Positions 60,386 to 64,000 of a stretch of 64,000 nucleotides of DNA are shown here, in pieces. Origin of the DNA: JAJTCH01 sp040386195. Its GTDB lineage: Bacteria > Pseudomonadota > Alphaproteobacteria > Rickettsiales > UBA1997. Location of the stretch: the NCBI GenBank assembly GCA_040386195.1, contig JAZKFV010000003.1, positions 77,927 through 141,926 of the forward strand, written 5' to 3'. The notes below the pieces were generated by a model. It did no database searches and had not been told where the DNA came from. It saw nothing but the letters and a program-made list of their open reading frames with translations. Numbering within the stretch: the first letter of the stretch is position 1; each line of letters starts with the position of its first letter. Both the position numbers and the translations under genes were made by a program.

Positions 60386-61588
60386 TCAATTCCCACCAGC
60401 ATTTTTGATAAAAAATTTCTTCAAAGAAGGAATTTTTTCAACCACCGCTAAGCCACTGTTTCTCAGGGTTTTGAGGATTTTGGAATGGTTAGAAAATAGA
60501 CCGTTTAATCCATCAGTTGCAGCAACCATTTTATAAGCACCAATTTTTCTGATCTGATTATATTTTTGCAAAAGCGTTTCATCGCCAATATCCAAACCAC
60601 ACTCAAAATATTCTTTCACCAAATCGGTTAAAACTTTTATATCATCAATTCCCAAATTAAAACCTTGCCCAGCAATTGGATGAATGCCGTGAGCGGCATC
60701 GCCAACCAAAACCATTCTTTGATGATAAAATTTATCAGCCACAATTAAATCCAAATTATATTGGAACGGAGCATTGATAATCTTGATTTCGCCTAAATAA
60801 TTTCCAACTAATTTTCTAAGCTGCGCTAAAAAATTTTCCTCATCCATTTGCAAAATTGTTGGCGCTTTATCGCTTTTTACCGTCCAAACAATTGAAGATT
60901 CTCGATCGTTTTTCATCGGTAAAACTGCGAATGGACCGTCGGGAACAAATTTTTCTAAAGCAATATTTTGGTGTGATAATTGATGAGAAATATTAAAAAC
61001 CAAAGCAGTTTGTTGATAGGATTTTTGAAAAGTTTTGATGTGAAATTTTTCACGCAACGCCGAAAATCTGCCATCGCAAGCTAATAATAATTTAGCGTTA
61101 ATGATTCTTTGATTATCCAAAGTGACAATTGCTTGATTATTTTCAAAAGTAATTTCCTGATAGAAATTTGGGCAAATAATTTCTAAATTATTTTGCTGCA
61201 CAGCCTTATCTCTCAAGGCGTTGTGAATGTGATAATTTTCAATTACCAAACCAAAGGGAGATTTATTAGCATTATTTTCATTGGCAAAATGCAGATAAAA
61301 AGGTGAATTGCCATCAACAATTTTTATATCTTCAATCGCACCTGCGAAAGGTTTAATATTTTCTAAAATCCCAATTCGCTCAAAAACTTTTAAAGAAGAT
61401 TGCGAGATCGCAAAAGCTCTGCCGTCTCTTTGTTTGTCTTGTTTGATAATGTCAGATTTTTCGAGAAGAGCAATTTTGATATGCGGGTTTGCAGCAGCTA
61501 AATATAAGGCGGCGGTGAGCCCAGAAAAGCCGCCGCCGATAACAATAATATCAAAGTCGTGAGTCGTGAGTCGTGAGTCGTTAGTCAT
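60386..61588 (-). CDS. ubiH: FAD monooxygenase of ubiquinone synthesis
   Basis: A UbiH/UbiF/Coq6-type hydroxylase of the ubiquinone ring. The 400-residue protein has the FAD dinucleotide loop IIVIGGGFSGLTAALYLA starting near residue 14, LLACDGRFSALR, and the second FAD motif MVLVGDAAHGIHPIAGQGFNLGIDD. The first dozen codons (TNDSRLTTHD) come from a heptamer DNA array that includes the ATG, so the N-terminus is not family sequence. Which ring position it hydroxylates cannot be told. It follows fabG by 2 bases. Confidence 0.88.
   Translation of the reverse strand: MTNDSRLTTHDFDIIVIGGGFSGLTAALYLAAANPHIKIALLEKSDIIKQDKQRDGRAFAISQSSLKVFERIGILENIKPFAGAIEDIKIVDGNSPFYLHFANENNANKSPFGLVIENYHIHNALRDKAVQQNNLEIICPNFYQEITFENNQAIVTLDNQRIINAKLLLACDGRFSALREKFHIKTFQKSYQQTALVFNISHQLSHQNIALEKFVPDGPFAVLPMKNDRESSIVWTVKSDKAPTILQMDEENFLAQLRKLVGNYLGEIKIINAPFQYNLDLIVADKFYHQRMVLVGDAAHGIHPIAGQGFNLGIDDIKVLTDLVKEYFECGLDIGDETLLQKYNQIRKIGAYKMVAATDGLNGLFSNHSKILKTLRNSGLAVVEKIPSLKKFFIKNAGGN
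61556..61588. repeat. Heptamer array encoding the UbiH N-terminus
   Basis: On the plus strand: GTCGTGA three times, GTCGTTA, then GTCAT. The last three bases are the ubiH start codon complement. The units equal those in ribE (20391-20421). Confidence 0.88.
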
Positions 61589-61590
61589 TT

Positions 61591-62328
61591 TTAAACCATC
61601 AACATTCCGCCATTAATATGCAGAGTTTGACCGGTGATATAATTTGCTTCTTCACTGGCTAAGAAAACCGTGCTGGCAGCAATGTCGGCTGGCAAGCCCA
61701 TTTTTCCAGTTGGAATTGAAGATAAGATTCCTTGCTTTTGTGCGTCAGTTAAAACTTCAGTCATGCTGGTGGCAATGAAGCCGGGAGCGATGCAATTGAT
61801 GGTGATGCCGCGCGATGCAACTTCTAGAGCAAAAGATTTTGACATACCAATCATTCCTGCTTTTGAAGCAACATAATTCGCCTGCCCTGGATTGCCGCTC
61901 ACTCCAACTACTGAAGAAATATTAATAATTCTGCCCCATTTTCTACGAATCATTTTTTTGATCGCGTTACGATTCAAAATGAAAGTTGATTTCAAATTAA
62001 TATCCAAAACTTCATCCCAATCTTCATTTTTCATTCTCAGCGCCAAACCATCTTTAGTGATTCCGGCATTGCAAATCAAAATATCAACCTGCCCCATTGC
62101 TGTTTCAGCCTTTTCAATCAAAGCCTCAACTTCTTCAACCGAACTTAAATTGCAGGGCAAAATATGACATTCACCTGAAATTGTCGCCGCTAATTCTTTG
62201 AGCTTTTCCTCACGAGTTCCAGATATCGCCACAACCGCTCCAGCCGCACTTAAAGACTTGGCAATCTCACCACCAATTCCCCCAGTTGCACCAGTAATCA
62301 AAGCTTTTTTTCCTTGTAGATCAAACAT
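61591..62328 (-). CDS. fabG: 3-oxoacyl-ACP reductase
   Basis: A short-chain dehydrogenase of fatty-acid elongation. The 245-residue protein has the cofactor motif TGATGGIGGEIA (12-23), NAG at 87-89, the catalytic Ser138/139, Tyr152 and Lys156 (ISSVVG, NYVASKAG), and the FabG end GQTLHINGGMLMV. Length is standard. The usual partners fabD and acpP are absent. Repeat C lies upstream, between it and cvpA. Confidence 0.93.
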   Translation of the reverse strand: MFDLQGKKALITGATGGIGGEIAKSLSAAGAVVAISGTREEKLKELAATISGECHILPCNLSSVEEVEALIEKAETAMGQVDILICNAGITKDGLALRMKNEDWDEVLDINLKSTFILNRNAIKKMIRRKWGRIINISSVVGVSGNPGQANYVASKAGMIGMSKSFALEVASRGITINCIAPGFIATSMTEVLTDAQKQGILSSIPTGKMGLPADIAASTVFLASEEANYITGQTLHINGGMLMV

Positions 62329-62365
62329 AAATTTTAATAGTTAAATAGTTAATAAAAAACAACCC

Positions 62366-62403
62366 AATCGCGCTGTAGCGAAGCGCAAGCGGAAAGCGAA
62401 TTA
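62366..62403. repeat. Short dispersed repeat C, copy 2, at cvpA stop
   Basis: Shares AATCGCGCTGTAGC and CGCAAGCGGA with 12045-12085. Its right end contains the stop codon of the upstream minus-strand cvpA, just as copy 1 does for the SPOR gene. It also has a small CGCTGTAGCG-type palindrome. Confidence 0.65.
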
Positions 62404-63168
62404 GTTACTCATAATTTCAATTAGTCTTTTCATCTTTTCCAACTCTTGTTTGGTATATCCCGATTCTTCTTTTGGCTCAGTTTTGATTTCAGTATTATCT
62501 TTATTTTTTTCTACTTTTATCGCCGGCGAAACTTTTTTATCCTGATCTTCAAGCAATTGATCATATATTTTTTTAGTCTCAATAATTTTATCCAACGATT
62601 CCATTTCTTCGTCACCATCTTTATTAGCAGAACCATTTCTGACTTGCTGCATCATATTATCAATGAATGGCTTAACCCAATTGGCACCAACCGCCAGAGC
62701 TCCATAACTTTTAGATTCTTTAAACCAGCTTGGTCCAAATTTTTCTGCAACTTTTTTTTCTTTCTTTATAGCAGAGCCTGAATACATCGACAAAACCACA
62801 GCAAAAATGAAAGCAAGAATAAAATATCCTTTTGCAAAACCAAAGCCAAAACCTAAAGATTGATTGATTGCGCCGGGAATTTTTTCAGATAAAGGTGTCG
62901 ATATTTTTGAACTAATAATTGAACAAATGATTAAAACCGCCACAAAAACTGCAAAGCGAATTCCTAAATCCAAAACCATTTGCGGAGAATCTGAGTGGAT
63001 AAAAAATTTAGAAATCATCGGGGCAATAAAATAAGAAGCGATGGTTGCCAAAATCAGATTAACAGTTGAAAAAAAATCTTTGATGAATCCTTTTAAAAAT
63101 GCCAAAATGGCAAATACAAAAAGAATCAAAATTATTGCGCTGTCAACGGAATTAGGGGTTAAAGCCAT
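62401..63168 (-). CDS. cvpA: CvpA family inner-membrane protein
   Basis: A 255-residue protein of the CvpA (colicin V production) family with four membrane helices in the first 125 residues (SAIILILFVFAILAFLKGFIKDFFSTVNLILATIASYFIAP, GIRFAVFVAVLIICSIISS, LGFGFGFAKGYFILAFIFAVVL). A charged cytosolic tail of about 130 residues ends KRLIEIMSN. The family function is unclear; roles in envelope stress are reported in enterobacteria. It starts 12 bases after the COQ9 gene. Confidence 0.85.
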   Translation of the reverse strand: MALTPNSVDSAIILILFVFAILAFLKGFIKDFFSTVNLILATIASYFIAPMISKFFIHSDSPQMVLDLGIRFAVFVAVLIICSIISSKISTPLSEKIPGAINQSLGFGFGFAKGYFILAFIFAVVLSMYSGSAIKKEKKVAEKFGPSWFKESKSYGALAVGANWVKPFIDNMMQQVRNGSANKDGDEEMESLDKIIETKKIYDQLLEDQDKKVSPAIKVEKNKDNTEIKTEPKEESGYTKQELEKMKRLIEIMSN

Positions 63169-63180
63169 GATTGTTTTTAT

Positions 63181-63903
63181 TTATTTATAAAGCCTGAAGA
63201 ACGGTAATTTTTTAATAAAACCAGCAATATTTTTTTGAGGATTTTGGCAAAAGTCAGCCTTGATTTGCTCTTTGGTTTTTATGACTTTTTTTAACATCTC
63301 ACCAGTTTGCTTGCAACGGTTTTTCACTTTAAATTTGAAAGCTGCGAATTGCATAACTTTTTCAATTTGAGAATCGAGCAAATCTAAAGTTTTTTGATAA
63401 TTTTCTGATTCATCTTTTACAAAATAAACCAAAACCCGAATATAAATTTTCGCCAAAATAATTCTTTTACTGTAAAAATTATAATCCGTAGAATTATCTC
63501 CCGCCAGCTTCCACATTAGATCGGCAGTTTTGTAGGAATTTTTTAAAGCGCCAGAAATATTTTTTGGCTGCAAATAAAAATGAATCAGTTTTTGTAATTG
63601 CGGTTTATATTCTTGATTAATTTTTAATCGAATTTTGACCAAATTTTTAATCTTATCACGAATTTTCATCGCCCCAAAATCCACGCCAATTGCAGCTTCC
63701 TGCATTTTTTCATCGATAGTGCGAATAAAAAAATCCGCAAGATCTTCACAGCCATTTTCAAAAATGAATGGTAAAAATTTTATATCAATTTCAGCTTTAG
63801 CAAAAGCCATTTCCAGCGCTTTTTGATTCCAACCTTCAAAAAGGCAGATTTCAAGAAAGTGATTAAGAACTTTTTTTTTGTTGGTAAAAGAATCTATGAG
63901 CAT
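63181..63903 (-). CDS. COQ9 family ubiquinone-biosynthesis protein
   Basis: A 240-residue COQ9-like protein, a lipid-binding helical fold related to TetR, needed for ubiquinone hydroxylation in mitochondria and alphaproteobacteria. It begins with the COQ9 TetR-like start (ICLFEGWNQKALEMAFAKAEID). The core DLMWKLAGDNSTDYNFYSKRIILAKIY, with the Trp, is the family signature. It fits with ubiH and the respiratory chain in the window. Palindromic element A follows just upstream of its start. Confidence 0.88.
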   Translation of the reverse strand: MLIDSFTNKKKVLNHFLEICLFEGWNQKALEMAFAKAEIDIKFLPFIFENGCEDLADFFIRTIDEKMQEAAIGVDFGAMKIRDKIKNLVKIRLKINQEYKPQLQKLIHFYLQPKNISGALKNSYKTADLMWKLAGDNSTDYNFYSKRIILAKIYIRVLVYFVKDESENYQKTLDLLDSQIEKVMQFAAFKFKVKNRCKQTGEMLKKVIKTKEQIKADFCQNPQKNIAGFIKKLPFFRLYK

Positions 63904-63931
63904 AAATTTTTGGTTATCATCCTAAACTACC

Positions 63932-64000
63932 TGTCATCCTGAGCAAAGCGAAGGATCTCGTGAGTCAAAATTTCGAAAGCTAAACTCACGAGATCCTTCG
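63932..64000. repeat. Palindromic element A, copy 5 (cut by window end)
   Basis: TGTCATCCTGAGCAAAGCGAAGGATCTCG at its left end, then a diverged core and the right arm reaching GAGATCCTTCG at the last base. The final part lies outside the window. A partial duplicate of its end (TATCATCC) is seen at 63914. It sits upstream of the COQ9 gene. Confidence 0.88.

Noticed and set aside
7289..63932. Element A copies as insertion sequences
   Set aside because: They are only 94-95 bp with no ORF or transposase; called palindromic repeats instead.

Overview
The window is a dense, AT-rich chromosomal segment (GC visually about one third) from a Gram-negative aerobe, most likely an alphaproteobacterium of Rickettsiales/Holosporales type or an early relative. 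The reasons are COQ9, frataxin and an MPP-like M16 peptidase together, an RpoH-type heat-shock sigma factor, PPDK, the long isocitrate dehydrogenase form, oxygen-dependent HemF, complex I, and an outer-membrane machinery (BamD, LptE, LpxB, Lnt, TolQ). Unlike reduced obligate intracellular Rickettsia, it keeps genes for histidine, leucine, lysine/threonine/methionine, aromatic, biotin, riboflavin and purine synthesis. The taxonomic call is inference.

Layout: 1-7.3 kb (mostly +) hisD end, bamD, bioA, a convergent prepilin-like LamG protein, tRNA-Leu, tig, tsaD, amiC. 7.3-14.7 kb (-) argS, a SPOR protein, dusB, nadE, an RDD protein and gltX, read as a chain with 1-4 base overlaps. 14.8-19.0 kb (-) two large proteins of unknown function, one with ankyrin-like helices and an acidic tail, one with a Gln/Thr/Pro minisatellite. 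19.2-26.7 kb (+) rpoH, ribE, ribBA, hemF, purC, dinD, ftsA, rpiB, trmB. 26.7-43.8 kb (-) uup, nuoM, nuoN, aroA, cmk, alkC-like, ppdK, GFA protein, YajG-like lipoprotein, DUF1993, copA, copB, pyrG, lptE. 43.8-50 kb (+) eptA-like, M16 peptidase, frataxin, leuB, a duplicated Cys-rich secreted protein, tolQ, infA. 50-64 kb asd (-), lpxB, rhodanese, dnaA (+), lnt (-), icd, mscS, an unknown 484-aa protein (+), then coq9, cvpA, fabG, ubiH (-).

Most genes are ordinary housekeeping genes. The notable biology is the small dispersed DNA. (a) A palindromic element of about 94 bp has four full copies and one cut by the window end. One copy sits in frame inside nadE and another supplies the end of gltX. 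(b) A second palindrome has perfect 37-bp arms. (c) Heptamer arrays abut or encode the start of gltX, aroA, infA and ubiH, and one is inserted in frame in ribE. (d) A roughly 40-bp repeat supplies the stop codon of two genes. This resembles, in form, Rickettsia palindromic elements and cyanobacterial heptameric STRR repeats. Other points of interest are the dinD-ftsA overlap, the paired large unknown proteins beside rpoH, a tandem 8-cysteine module next to tolQ, and a compact DUF1993-copA-copB operon. No CRISPR array, prophage, insertion sequence or rRNA was seen, and no gene-free stretch exceeds 300 bases.
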